A program made the position numbers and the translations under genes. Shown piece by piece: positions 8,187 to 16,351 of a DNA stretch of 64,000 nt (positions are counted from its first letter, which is position 1; the number at the start of each line of letters is the position of its first letter). The stretch spans positions 23,768 to 87,767 of the forward strand of contig CAZELM010000017.1 of the NCBI GenBank assembly GCA_964512995.1. The letters are read 5' to 3'. The DNA is from CAZELM01 sp964512995 (GTDB lineage Bacteria > CSSED10-310). The notes under the pieces are model-generated. The model searched no databases. It was not told where the DNA came from and was given only the letters and a program-made list of their open reading frames with translations.

Positions 8187-10232
8187 TCACCAACCCCATC
8201 TCACCATATCCCAGGCCAGGACTTCATTCGATTCCATATCCTGAATGGCAGACCAGAACCGGATATCACCCGCATGACCATCAATGATCGGCCATTCGAA
8301 GCTTAGAACCGAGTTTTCCTGCCTTGACCATCCTGGAAGTTCGATCGTATTGAAATCGGGTGATTCTGTCCAGCCCGGCGAAAACCAGTAATGTCCATAA
8401 ACATCCAACGCAATCCATTCCCGGACCCGTCTGGGGGACTGATAGTTATCGACGGTCAATCTCAGATCAAAATGATCGCCCGCAGAATAAACATATTGGG
8501 AGGTCTGGAGATTCAAACGGACGGGAGATGGGAATCGATTGTAAAACGAATCGTCAATCGGTGCTGCTATACCGAAATCGTCAATATTCCATCCGCCCAG
8601 TTCAAGAGCCTCATCCGATTTCAGCTCGAATCTCACCTGACAGGTGGATTGTTCAGAGATATAGGGGCTGATATCAAAAATACAATACTCCCATGTGTTG
8701 TCAACCCAATAGTATTCTCTCGTGTTCTCCCAGATCTTCTGGCCGTTCACCCAGATCAGGGCATGATCAAATTCTCCTTTTTCCAGTGTCAGCCACCGAC
8801 GGAACACCATGAACACCGTGGGATGCTTGTAACAAGGAATGATCGGAGATTCGAGGTAATGATCGGCATTTTTCAGATAATTCCCGCCATGATCAATGTT
8901 GGTGCTCCACATATGTGTCCCGGATGCCGGATGAATCGGATCCCAGATGACATTCTGTCCATCAGGAACCTGGCCGCGAACCCAGATATCTTTCCCTCTG
9001 ACTGCCTGATGGGTCCACAACTCATCCGTCGTTCCCTCAAAATCATTCCGGTATAACCAATACAATGGGCCGGATATGATCTCGATGGGATGTTGGCTTT
9101 CAATATCTCCCGATCGAATATTCAATAAAAACGGAAGCACTGTTCCCGGTGGAAGATCAGAGTCCAGATTAAAAACAAACGAATCATCGGTCGAAACAGT
9201 GGCCATTGATGCCATCTCCTCAATATCAATCCGATTTTTCGTGAATGTAACCATATCACTTGCGCAGGATAGCGTCGCGGAGACAGTTGAAGCAGTCATG
9301 TAACCCGTATTAGTCAATGTGATCTTAAGAGTGGCAGATTCTCCGGATGCAACAATCCCGTCATCCCCCGATTGGAGTTTATAATCATCCAGTTGCACCT
9401 GAACAGCGGGTAACAGACGGATGTGCGCCAATGATACCTGTTCACCGATATGGACATCGCCTCGATGGATATAAAAATACCCGTTTTCCCCAAATCCGCG
9501 TCCCCAGGAATTCTTCACGATCCAGGCGCCGCCTTCACACATCGTATCATCCCAACCAACAATGACAACGCCATGGTTGATATCGGTATTGCTGTCATCC
9601 ATATAACATCCGCCGGAGTAGTACCGCAGATTATCATTCGCTCCCATACTGGTAGCCACCGGTCCAAAATCCTGAATTGCGGCTTTGATGGATTCTTCGC
9701 TGGAATTAACAAACTCCCAGGATGTAACCATCAGTCTTCGAGCATACTGCCAATGCTTACAGATCGTGTCTTCTGCCTGGTATGGATACTCCTCCTCGGA
9801 GACCAATCCCATATACAGGAGATACTCCCATCCCATTTCGGTGATACCGCCGCTGCACCCGTAACTCAGCGGTGTACAATCAACCAGTTGCTGTTCGGCG
9901 AAATCCATCTCCTGACCGGTCTGGATTAATACTTGCGATTCCAATACTGCAATGGAAGCGAACGCCCAGCAACTACCGCAACTGGCCTGATTTTTTACGG
10001 AAGAAACACCATTCATCTCCCGCCAGTCAAACACGGCCGGGAAATCGCGGTCCTTCAGAGACGGATCCAGAGGTGGTTCCACATAATCCGCAAACGGCTG
10101 GTAAGTCAGAAGTTGCTGGAACTCTTCGTCACTCAAGGTCTGAATCCAATTATCGTCACACTCCTGAGCGTTCAGAATTGGCAACATACTCATCATCATG
10201 ATCCAGATCACAACAGAAATTCTTCGATGCAT
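8187..10232 (-). CDS. Secreted papain-family (C1A) cysteine protease with C-terminal beta domains
   Basis: 681 residues: a signal peptide (about 1-22, ending ILNAQ), a short propeptide-like stretch, then a C1A domain at about 63-275. Its catalytic set is complete: oxyanion Q82, nucleophile C88 in CGSCWAF, H220 in NHGVVIVGW and N241 in KNSWG, plus the CSGG segment at 126-129. A CARDB-like beta domain follows (about 280-390), then a jelly-roll-like region (about 395-565) and a C-terminal domain of about 105 residues ending MVRWGW. That last domain resembles the end of the VWA protein at 27122-29572. The start is supported by AGGAGA eight bases before the ATG. It probably degrades or processes proteins outside the cell. 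Confidence 0.93.
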   Translation of the reverse strand: MHRRISVVIWIMMMSMLPILNAQECDDNWIQTLSDEEFQQLLTYQPFADYVEPPLDPSLKDRDFPAVFDWREMNGVSSVKNQASCGSCWAFASIAVLESQVLIQTGQEMDFAEQQLVDCTPLSYGCSGGITEMGWEYLLYMGLVSEEEYPYQAEDTICKHWQYARRLMVTSWEFVNSSEESIKAAIQDFGPVATSMGANDNLRYYSGGCYMDDSNTDINHGVVIVGWDDTMCEGGAWIVKNSWGRGFGENGYFYIHRGDVHIGEQVSLAHIRLLPAVQVQLDDYKLQSGDDGIVASGESATLKITLTNTGYMTASTVSATLSCASDMVTFTKNRIDIEEMASMATVSTDDSFVFNLDSDLPPGTVLPFLLNIRSGDIESQHPIEIISGPLYWLYRNDFEGTTDELWTHQAVRGKDIWVRGQVPDGQNVIWDPIHPASGTHMWSTNIDHGGNYLKNADHYLESPIIPCYKHPTVFMVFRRWLTLEKGEFDHALIWVNGQKIWENTREYYWVDNTWEYCIFDISPYISEQSTCQVRFELKSDEALELGGWNIDDFGIAAPIDDSFYNRFPSPVRLNLQTSQYVYSAGDHFDLRLTVDNYQSPRRVREWIALDVYGHYWFSPGWTESPDFNTIELPGWSRQENSVLSFEWPIIDGHAGDIRFWSAIQDMESNEVLAWDMVRWGW

Positions 10233-10249
10233 TAACAGACTCTCCTATT

Positions 10250-10284
10250 AAAAACGGAAGCATCCTTGGGGTTTTGGCTTCCGT
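10250..10284 (-). terminator. Rho-independent terminator after the ferritin-like gene
   Basis: Read on the - strand, the arm ACGGAAGC (complement of 10277-10284) pairs with GCTTCCGT (complement of 10254-10261) across a 15-base loop and is followed by TTTTAATA. It lies between the ferritin-like gene ending at 10315 and the protease start at 10232. It therefore closes the upstream unit that includes the Cys-rich repeat gene. Confidence 0.75.
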
Positions 10285-10314
10285 GTTCGTACCCTCAATA
10301 AGGGTGTTTTCATT

Positions 10315-10833
10315 TCAATCCGACGTAGCTTCGTTCGGTTGTTCCGTATCATGATCCAACGAATCGTCCGTCGAGAGATAACCACGGTTGATCATAAACG
10401 TTCTTAAACGACTGACATGGACCTCATCTGCTTTACTCAAATTCCTCACCAGGTCTTCCAATACCGGATTCGACTGTATGATCGCAGTACGGTAGTGTCG
10501 TTCAGCGGCTGTTTTTTCAAAATTCAACGCGATTCCCAGCGCTTTCTCCAATGTAACATCCGGTTTGGATTCAATGTATTGAAGAATAAACTGAGTGAGT
10601 TCGATGACCTGTCTGATATTTTCGTGAACTTCACCGTAATCCCGATAATTCTTCAATACGAGATTACGCAGGCTTCTGATGAGTTCCTGATGGCCAATTT
10701 CCTCTTCTTCCAGTGTGCTGAATAACTGGAACGCGTCATCATCTTTGATAAAAATGTACGCGAAATAATGATAAAGCCGGGATAAGGTGTACTCAAATTC
10801 TTCCAATGGTTTTAAAAACCGTAACAATTCCAT
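10315..10833 (-). CDS. Ferritin-like / rubrerythrin-type diiron four-helix protein
   Basis: 172 residues forming a likely four-helix bundle. Diiron ligands can be picked out: a Glu in the first helix (LEEFEYTL), ExxH in EEEIGH of the second, a Glu in the third (NFEKTAAER) and ExxH in DEVHVSRL of the fourth. The spacing fits the ferritin/rubrerythrin superfamily. There is no C-terminal rubredoxin domain, so it is not a classical rubrerythrin. Likely roles are peroxide reduction or iron handling. A strong site (GGGGAGG) precedes the ATG. It is the last gene before the terminator at 10250-10284 and lies downstream of the Cys-rich repeat gene, which hints at a shared role in metal or redox handling. 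Confidence 0.82.
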   Translation of the reverse strand: MELLRFLKPLEEFEYTLSRLYHYFAYIFIKDDDAFQLFSTLEEEEIGHQELIRSLRNLVLKNYRDYGEVHENIRQVIELTQFILQYIESKPDVTLEKALGIALNFEKTAAERHYRTAIIQSNPVLEDLVRNLSKADEVHVSRLRTFMINRGYLSTDDSLDHDTEQPNEATSD

Positions 10834-10904
10834 TAAAGCCTCCCCTATAAAACCTAAACCAGGGATCTCAGCAAGTCAATGAGTATATCATAACAACAAT
10901 TTCA

Positions 10905-11159
10905 TCACACGTTGAAATGTGATAGAATTAGAGCTAGCAAACTAATGGCCACTGACCATATTAGGATGAAAAGCGGGGATGATGCATGATGGTCAGCACT
11001 CCCGATATAATGAAAGCGAAGAGAATTCCACATATCGAAAAAGGCATCATGAATAACCGAGAGATTCTGCCGATGGACACCGGATGGCTCTGATGGTTTG
11101 GTCGGTGTTCTGACGGGTGAAATTGGATCAAGATCCCAAGCCCAAAGCGGTTCTAACAT
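10905..11159 (-). CDS. Small hypothetical protein with C-terminal membrane helix
   Basis: An 84-residue open frame starting 14 bases after the stop of the Cys-rich repeat gene and ending 71 bases before the ferritin-like gene, all on the - strand. The first 60 residues are hydrophilic with Pro-rich stretches. Residues about 62-80 (FILIWSVAISLLALIL) form one membrane helix near the C-terminus, giving a tail-anchored layout. The ribosome binding site is weak (GGGATGA directly before the ATG). I do not recognise it. Position and the clean membrane helix favour a real gene, but composition alone does not prove it. Confidence 0.45.
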   Translation of the reverse strand: MLEPLWAWDLDPISPVRTPTKPSEPSGVHRQNLSVIHDAFFDMWNSLRFHYIGSADHHASSPLFILIWSVAISLLALILSHFNV

Positions 11160-11173
11160 TCATCCCAGCGATG

Positions 11174-11690
11174 TTACTTTGACCTTGATTGACCATTCCA
11201 TTCATCGCAGCGTGCATTACATCCACCACAACGACCATTACATCCACCACAACCGCCCTTGGATCTGCTGCAATGGTNNNNNNNNNNNNNNNNNNNNNNN
11301 NNNNNNNNNNNNNNNNNNNNNNNNNNNNNNNNNNNNNNNNNNNNNNNNNNNNNNNNNNNNNNNNNNNNNNNNNNNNNCATTACATTCTCCGCAGCGTGCA
11401 TTACATTCACCACAACGACCATTACATCCACCGAAACCGCCTTTGCATCTGCCGCAATGGTCATTACATTCTCCGCAGCGTGCATTACATTCACCACAAC
11501 GACCATTACATCCACCACAACCGCCTTTGCATCTACCGCAATGGTCATTATATTCTCCGTAGCGTGCATTACATTCACCGCAACGACCATTACATCCACC
11601 GAAACAGCCTTTGCATCTGATGCAACGACGGCCATTATGCCACAGAGTCTGTGTAATCAGCGTCATCCGGTGATTCTTGGATTCTGACAA
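11174..11690 (-). CDS. Cysteine-rich tandem heptad-repeat protein, interrupted by an assembly gap
   Basis: After about 20 N-terminal residues the protein is almost only seven-residue units of the form C-G-x-C-N/K-x-x, such as CGECNAR, CGECNDH, CGRCKGG and CGGCNGR. Four units form a 28-residue (84-bp) super-repeat. Twenty-seven cysteines are visible in about 138 sequenced residues. The last unit is degenerate (CDEWNG) and the protein ends QSRSK. A 100-N gap cuts it, and the two sides are in different frames only because 100 is not a multiple of 3. Both sides meet the gap at the same repeat phase, so one continuous frame is likely. The start is probably TTG at 11690 with AGGAA nine bases upstream; an ATG lies at 11666. 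No signal peptide is seen. Metal or Fe-S binding, or a disulfide fibre, is possible; function unknown. Confidence 0.65.
11194..11629. repeat. 21-bp tandem repeat in an 84-bp higher-order unit
   Basis: Sixteen 21-bp units are visible: four at 11194-11277 and twelve at 11378-11629. They are arranged as an 84-bp four-unit super-repeat, with one copy left and three right of the N gap. The units begin CATTACAT or CTTTGCAT on the + strand. Both flanks end on the same super-repeat boundary, so the missing length should be a multiple of 84 (possibly zero). Because the unit is a multiple of three, several frames are open on both strands. Confidence 0.93.
11278..11377. other. Assembly gap of exactly 100 N
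   Basis: One hundred unresolved bases, the usual placeholder length for a gap of unknown size. It falls inside the 84-bp tandem repeat, where short reads cannot be placed uniquely. The true repeat number and length of the encoded protein are therefore unknown. Confidence 0.98.
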
Positions 11691-11743
11691 TCTACACGGT
11701 TCCTGATTGGGATCGGGATAATGACTGAACCGCTGAAGAACGG

Positions 11744-11771
11744 ATTATATGGATGGGATTACCGGAGTCCA
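11744..11771 (-). promoter_or_regulatory. Putative sigma70-type promoter for the Cys-rich repeat gene
   Basis: On the - strand, TGGACT (complement of 11766-11771) is followed after 16 bases by a perfect TATAAT (complement of 11744-11749). This would start transcription near 11737, about 47 bases before the TTG start. The -10 box is excellent and the -35 box is only fair. Confidence 0.5.
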
Positions 11772-11825
11772 TAAGACATTGAGTTGGTTTCAGATAGTCT
11801 GAATGATAAACCGATCATTCTGAGA

Positions 11826-12893
11826 TTATTTATCCCCTCGTTTGGGTGGAATGGAGGGGTTCGGTTTTCCGCTCGAAGGATTTTTCTTCGTCTGGGGGGG
11901 ACGGACCGGATCAGTGGAAGATGTTTTCAGATCCAATCGTTGTGTCGGCGATGGTCTGGAAGAACCTGAAGGTTTGGGCGATGTTCCAGGATCCGGTGAT
12001 CGTTTACCTTCGATTCCCGGCCGACTCAAAATCTCATCCAGTTCGCGCTTCAATTCACCCGTACTCGTCAGGCTCGAAGACGTCGATATGATTTCTTTTC
12101 GGTCTTGTTTGGGAGGTGGTGGCGTCGTCTGACCCTTGTAGGGTGGTTGGGGTGTGGTATCGGAGCGGGATACTTTCGATACATCCTTGCCATTTTCGGC
12201 TGGTTTGGATTTTGGTGGCGGTGTTGTGGGCGCGACCCGGATTCCCGCCATTTTCTTGAGATATGAATTATAATGTTTTTCCCGTTCACGAGTCAGCTTT
12301 TTACGGCGCGCACGAAGCTTCTGTTCGTATTCCTTCGTTTTTTTCATGTGCGCTTTACGGATATTGCTGACAAGAAATGCGACAATCGCCGGAGATGTAA
12401 TCAGGAGTGCCCAGGCGACCGGTTCAATAATCTTGATCCATCTTGATTGTGATTTGATCTCAAAATATGTTTCCGGAGTTTCAGGGATGCGGATCTTGGG
12501 AAGCGCTTCCGGAAAAATCTCGATGTAATATTCCATATTGTTATTGGAATGATACCGCTGATCAATCGTCATTTCAAACCGGCTGGATTCCGGATTGTAA
12601 CCTAATGGGGAGCTATGAAAGCTATGGGTGCCTTTATCACGAAAATGAATGATCATCTGATCCCGAGGTCGGACTTGCTGAACCTGAACACCAATATCAA
12701 TGGCCTCATATTTCTTGGCGGAAAGAACCGGGTCATGCTGATACCAAAACGAAGCTCGAGGCTCCGGTGTTGGTGTGCTGTTTTCCGTATCAAAATACTC
12801 CTGGCTGACATCCTCTCCCGCAACCGGGATCGCAATCGAGATGATAAAGAAGAACAGCCACACGATTCGGATTCCAGAATAAATACAACTCAT
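11826..12893 (-). CDS. Membrane protein with extracytoplasmic beta domain and long Pro-rich basic cytoplasmic tail
   Basis: 355 residues. The ATG at 12893 is chosen because GAGGGA lies seven bases upstream. The order is: signal peptide (about 1-25), a beta-rich extracytoplasmic domain of about 120 residues, a membrane helix (VAWALLITSPAIVAFLV, about 160-178), a highly charged basic stretch likely to be coiled coil (about 185-215), then about 130 residues dominated by Pro, Ser, Thr and Lys. The tail is probably disordered and would lie in the cytoplasm. I do not recognise the family. It lies upstream of the Cys-rich repeat gene on the same strand, 135 bases away. Confidence 0.75.
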   Translation of the reverse strand: MSCIYSGIRIVWLFFFIISIAIPVAGEDVSQEYFDTENSTPTPEPRASFWYQHDPVLSAKKYEAIDIGVQVQQVRPRDQMIIHFRDKGTHSFHSSPLGYNPESSRFEMTIDQRYHSNNNMEYYIEIFPEALPKIRIPETPETYFEIKSQSRWIKIIEPVAWALLITSPAIVAFLVSNIRKAHMKKTKEYEQKLRARRKKLTREREKHYNSYLKKMAGIRVAPTTPPPKSKPAENGKDVSKVSRSDTTPQPPYKGQTTPPPPKQDRKEIISTSSSLTSTGELKRELDEILSRPGIEGKRSPDPGTSPKPSGSSRPSPTQRLDLKTSSTDPVRPPQTKKNPSSGKPNPSIPPKRGDK

Positions 12894-13000
12894 AATTATT
12901 TCCCTCATCAAATACCCACGATGCTCATTTTCTCATAAACAGGAAGTGCTGTCAATTTCGGATGAATCTGATAAGTTACGGTTGGTATATGGAGGAAGCC

Positions 13001-14176
13001 GTGAGATCTTTTCGTATTGCCATGATTGCAGCCTGCCCCTTTCCGGCGGCATTTGCCTCATCCGGACTGATTCGGGAACTTTCCATGGCTCTGTCCAAAC
13101 GAGGTCATCAGGTGCATATCATCACCTATCATCTCGGTCGGAATGATTTCGATGTAGATAGGCTCACCATTCATCGGATTCCCAAGGTTCCCGGCTACCA
13201 TAAACTGACATCCGGTATTTCAATGGGGAAACCATTGCTGGATTTCCTCCTGACTGTCAGACTGTTTCAGATTCTTCGAAAATATCGATTTGATGTCATC
13301 CATGCTCATAATTATGAAGCGCCTCCCGCAGGATATATCGCACGATACTGGAAACACATCCCGGTTATCTATCACGCGCACAATACCATGTACCACGAGT
13401 TGCCGACTTATTTCCAATCCCCGATCAGCCAATGTATCGCCCGAACGATCGGCCAGCGTCTGGATCAGATGATCCCCCCGAGAGCAGACCATATCATTGC
13501 CGTATCGGACAATCAGAAACACTATCTGTCCGCCATCGGAGTTCCACCGCATCATATTACGATGATTCCACCGTGTATCGACCCCCAAGAATTATCGACC
13601 GGAGATGGCGGCCATGTTCGACGCAATCTCCATCTCACAGACGAACCATTGCTGATCTATACCGGTGGGCTTCACACCTACCAAAACAGTGAAGGATTGA
13701 TCCATATCCTGAAAAACTGCCTGGCAAAACGCCCGGATATCCATCTCCTGGTTGTTGCACGATCATCTCCGAACTACCTCTATCAGCGATCCATTGAGGT
13801 TGGCGTTGCTGATCGTGTTCATTTTGTGGAAGGCGGTGGGTTGAACTGGGAACGCGATTGTCTGGCTGCTGCAACCATCGGCGTTATCCCTCGAGAACAA
13901 TGCATCGGATTTCCGATTAAGATGTTAAACTATCTCGCCGCCAAAAAACCCGTCGTCTGTTATAAGAGTCTTCTCAATGGATTCAAATCCGGTAAAGAAG
14001 TCATTGCATTGCCGGATGGCGATCACCACGCCGTCGCTCAAGCCATCATCGATCTTCTTGAACACCCGGCTCAGGCAGCCGCCATCGCACAAAATGGCTA
14101 TCAAGCGGTGATTGAGCGGCATCACTGGGATCAGGCGATTCCAGTCGTGGAATCTATTTACCAGTCTTTATGCTGA
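13001..14176 (+). CDS. Glycosyltransferase family 4 protein
   Basis: A 391-residue GT-B-fold transferase. The start is the GTG at 13001, because GGAGG lies five bases upstream at 12991-12995; an upstream in-frame ATG at 12962 has no such site. The N-terminal half has the acceptor pattern ASSGLIRELSMALSKRGH and VIHAHNYEAP. The C-terminal half has LIYTGGLHTYQ and the nucleotide-sugar region PREQCIGFPIKMLNYLAAKKPVV, matching the G-P-x-K-x-x-E-Y-x-A element of GT4. It probably transfers a hexose to a lipid-linked or surface glycan. It stands alone on the + strand opposite the nucleotide-sugar operon, a plausible source of its donor. Confidence 0.9.
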   Translation: MRSFRIAMIAACPFPAAFASSGLIRELSMALSKRGHQVHIITYHLGRNDFDVDRLTIHRIPKVPGYHKLTSGISMGKPLLDFLLTVRLFQILRKYRFDVIHAHNYEAPPAGYIARYWKHIPVIYHAHNTMYHELPTYFQSPISQCIARTIGQRLDQMIPPRADHIIAVSDNQKHYLSAIGVPPHHITMIPPCIDPQELSTGDGGHVRRNLHLTDEPLLIYTGGLHTYQNSEGLIHILKNCLAKRPDIHLLVVARSSPNYLYQRSIEVGVADRVHFVEGGGLNWERDCLAAATIGVIPREQCIGFPIKMLNYLAAKKPVVCYKSLLNGFKSGKEVIALPDGDHHAVAQAIIDLLEHPAQAAAIAQNGYQAVIERHHWDQAIPVVESIYQSLC

Positions 14177-14338
14177 CATACTCCGAGAGAAAGCAGCATA
14201 CAGGGACTCGGACATGCGAACAGACACCCACCGAGCGGGAGATAATCAGGCAGACATCTTATGAAAATACTATTGTCTCATGACGAACGTATAATCAATG
14301 GGTTTTAATATCGCATGGACTGAAAATAGCGAAGTGAT

Positions 14339-14371
14339 TCCCGAGAGGGGATGGTGATCAGATTCTCGGGA
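14339..14371. repeat. 8-bp inverted repeat downstream of the nucleotide-sugar operon
   Basis: TCCCGAGA (14339-14346) and TCTCGGGA (14364-14371) are perfect complements around 17 bases. The site lies between the end of the GT4 gene and the end of the nucleotide-sugar operon. There is no T run on either side, so it is not a standard terminator, though it could stabilise a transcript end. Confidence 0.5.
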
Positions 14372-14402
14372 GTAATCCTGGAGACGTAACAGCAAGAACC
14401 AA

Positions 14403-15368
14403 TTATTCACCTGGACGAGTGCGCCAATACTCCAGGATTTCCAGCAGCGTTTCCGTTATGGATCGAGCTGGTTGCCAGCCGGTATCCTTGTGAAGCTGCT
14501 CATATGACCCGCATAGATATGGAACATCCGCTGGTCTGAACCGGTCGGTGTCCACCAGAATCTGGATGGGTTCCGGGGTTAGCTTCAACAACCAATCCAG
14601 AATGAATTGGATGGGAAGTGCCTTTCCTGAGGAGACATTGTAAACAGATAGATGCTTCCCGAAACGAAGGGCACGGGTGTATGCATCAACGGTATCTCGG
14701 ACATCGGAGAAGTCGCGTTGTGCAGATAAATTGCCCACATGGATGGCCGGCTCCTGAACTTTTCGTTCGATCCTGGCGATCTGCCGGGCGAAATCCGATG
14801 CGACAAAACTGGGAGCCTGGCCGGGACCGATGTGATTGAACGGACGGACGAACACCATTTTCCCTTTCAGGTGATTAGCCAGTTGACGTGCTGCAACTTC
14901 CTGGCACACTTTGCTGGCGGCATAGGGACTTCTCGGATTTAATTCCTGATATTCATGGATCGGTTGGTTTCGGATGGCAACATCTCCATAAACCTCGCCT
15001 GATCCGACGATGAGAATATTGGTTTCCAGGGATGCATTGCGAATTGAGGAGAGCAGGTTGACTGCGCCAATCACATTAACCTGATAGGTAAGAGATTCAC
15101 CTTCCCAGGAATGTTTAACATTCGCGATTCCGGCCAGATGGTACACTTCATCCGGTTGAATCTCTTCGAGCAACTGAGCCAGTCTGCCGGGCGCGGTCAG
15201 ATCAACCCGGTGCATCTGAATCTGGCCGGAAAATCGGGAAAGGTTCGGTGGAATGGAGCCGGCTTTATCCATAAGATGGACTATCCGGCCTTCTTCCAGC
15301 ACTCGTTCAGCCAGGTGTCGACCCGCAAACCCGCTTCCACCCGTGATCAGCACTGGACCTGTCGTCAT
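14403..15368 (-). CDS. NAD-dependent SDR, GDP-4-dehydro-6-deoxy-D-mannose reductase type
   Basis: 321 residues of the extended SDR family. It shows the Rossmann motif GGSGFAG near the N-terminus, the NAD-binding HLAGIA region, a Ser in VGSGEVYGD and the catalytic YAASK (Y-x-x-x-K). The GDP-sugar enzyme features FNHIGPGQ and RDFSDVRD are present. The best family match is the RMD-type reductase that turns GDP-4-keto-6-deoxymannose into GDP-D-rhamnose; GDP-mannose 4,6-dehydratase homologues are close and cannot be excluded. The ATG at 15368 lies eight bases after the stop of its upstream partner, which carries the same RDF-DVRD and FARQI features. The pair is likely to act in sequence. Confidence 0.85.
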   Translation of the reverse strand: MTTGPVLITGGSGFAGRHLAERVLEEGRIVHLMDKAGSIPPNLSRFSGQIQMHRVDLTAPGRLAQLLEEIQPDEVYHLAGIANVKHSWEGESLTYQVNVIGAVNLLSSIRNASLETNILIVGSGEVYGDVAIRNQPIHEYQELNPRSPYAASKVCQEVAARQLANHLKGKMVFVRPFNHIGPGQAPSFVASDFARQIARIERKVQEPAIHVGNLSAQRDFSDVRDTVDAYTRALRFGKHLSVYNVSSGKALPIQFILDWLLKLTPEPIQILVDTDRFRPADVPYLCGSYEQLHKDTGWQPARSITETLLEILEYWRTRPGE

Positions 15369-15376
15369 CGCATGAC

Positions 15377-16339
15377 TCAATGAATACGCTCCCGCCAATA
15401 ATTCAATATATCATCGAGTGTCTGCTCAAATGGAATAATCGGCTGCCAGCCGGTGGCATTTCTGAATTTCGTGTTATCTCCCAGGAGGATCGGAACATCG
15501 GAAGGCCGAAACCGATTGGGATCCTGAGCGATCTTGATTTTCACTGATGTACGGGCCAGCAGCATATTCAAGACCTCCCGAATTTCCCAGCAAGTGCCGG
15601 ATGCAATATTATAGGGTTCACCCGGAATGCACTTTTCGGATAACGAAAGCCAATAGGCCCGAACCATATCACGAACATCCGTAAAATCCCGTTTTGCATC
15701 CAGGTTACCGACATAAATGACCGGATCCCTCAATTTCCGTTCGATCTCCACAATCTGCCGCGCAAAATCAGAACAGACGAACACATCACCCCGTCGTGGG
15801 CCGGTATGATTGAATCCTCGCGTTCTGACGATTTTCATGCCATAACTCATGAAGTATTGATATCCCAGAAAATCCTGTCCGACTTTGCTGACCGCATAGG
15901 GAGAGAGAGGCCGGAGCGGGTTTGTCTCGCGAATGGGGACTTCATCAGCATGGACCATACCGTATTCTTCACTGGAGCAAGCGATCTGGATCCACGGGTC
16001 CAATTTCAGATATCGAATCGCTTCGAAGATATTGACCTGACCGATGATATTGGTTACCAGGCTTTCACTGGGTGCTTTCCAGGAGGATGGTACGAAGCTC
16101 TGAGCGGCCAGATGAAAAATTTTCTCCGGTCTGATCTGTTCCAGAATTCGCTGAACGCTTGAAGCATCCCGAAGATCGCATTCCATCATTTTGAATCGAT
16201 TCCTGGAATGCTCGATATTTTCGGTTCGACTGCGCCATCTGTAAATACCATACAGTTCAACATCCGGATGATGTGCAAGAATGTAATCGGCCAGATGACT
16301 GCCTGCAAAGCCAGTGATACCGGTTATTAATACTCTCAT
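15377..16339 (-). CDS. GDP-mannose 4,6-dehydratase-like SDR
   Basis: 320 residues, extended SDR fold: GITGFAG at the start, HLAAQSF, the active-site SSEEYG and YAVSK, then FNHTGPRRGD and RDFTDVRD. These features match GDP-mannose 4,6-dehydratases of the short form. The enzyme would make GDP-4-dehydro-6-deoxymannose, which the downstream reductase-type SDR could reduce. It sits 12 bases after rfbD and eight bases before the reductase, as the fifth gene of the operon. Having both dTDP- and GDP-linked deoxysugar steps in one operon suggests a glycan that contains both, by inference. Confidence 0.85.
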   Translation of the reverse strand: MRVLITGITGFAGSHLADYILAHHPDVELYGIYRWRSRTENIEHSRNRFKMMECDLRDASSVQRILEQIRPEKIFHLAAQSFVPSSWKAPSESLVTNIIGQVNIFEAIRYLKLDPWIQIACSSEEYGMVHADEVPIRETNPLRPLSPYAVSKVGQDFLGYQYFMSYGMKIVRTRGFNHTGPRRGDVFVCSDFARQIVEIERKLRDPVIYVGNLDAKRDFTDVRDMVRAYWLSLSEKCIPGEPYNIASGTCWEIREVLNMLLARTSVKIKIAQDPNRFRPSDVPILLGDNTKFRNATGWQPIIPFEQTLDDILNYWRERIH

Positions 16340-16351
16340 AGGAGATCTCCT

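Noticed and set aside
11194..11629. CRISPR array
   Set aside because: Units are directly joined 21-bp repeats with no unique spacers, and there are no cas genes.
11098..11690. Long + strand open frames (HYIHHND-like, TTTITST-like) and other - strand frames over the 21-bp repeat
   Set aside because: A repeat unit that is a multiple of three and free of stops opens several frames. Only the - strand Cys frame has a promoter, an acceptable start and co-directional neighbours.
14177..14402. Riboswitch-like structure around the 14339-14371 hairpin
   Set aside because: It lies downstream of both flanking genes rather than in a leader, and no conserved riboswitch core could be recognised.
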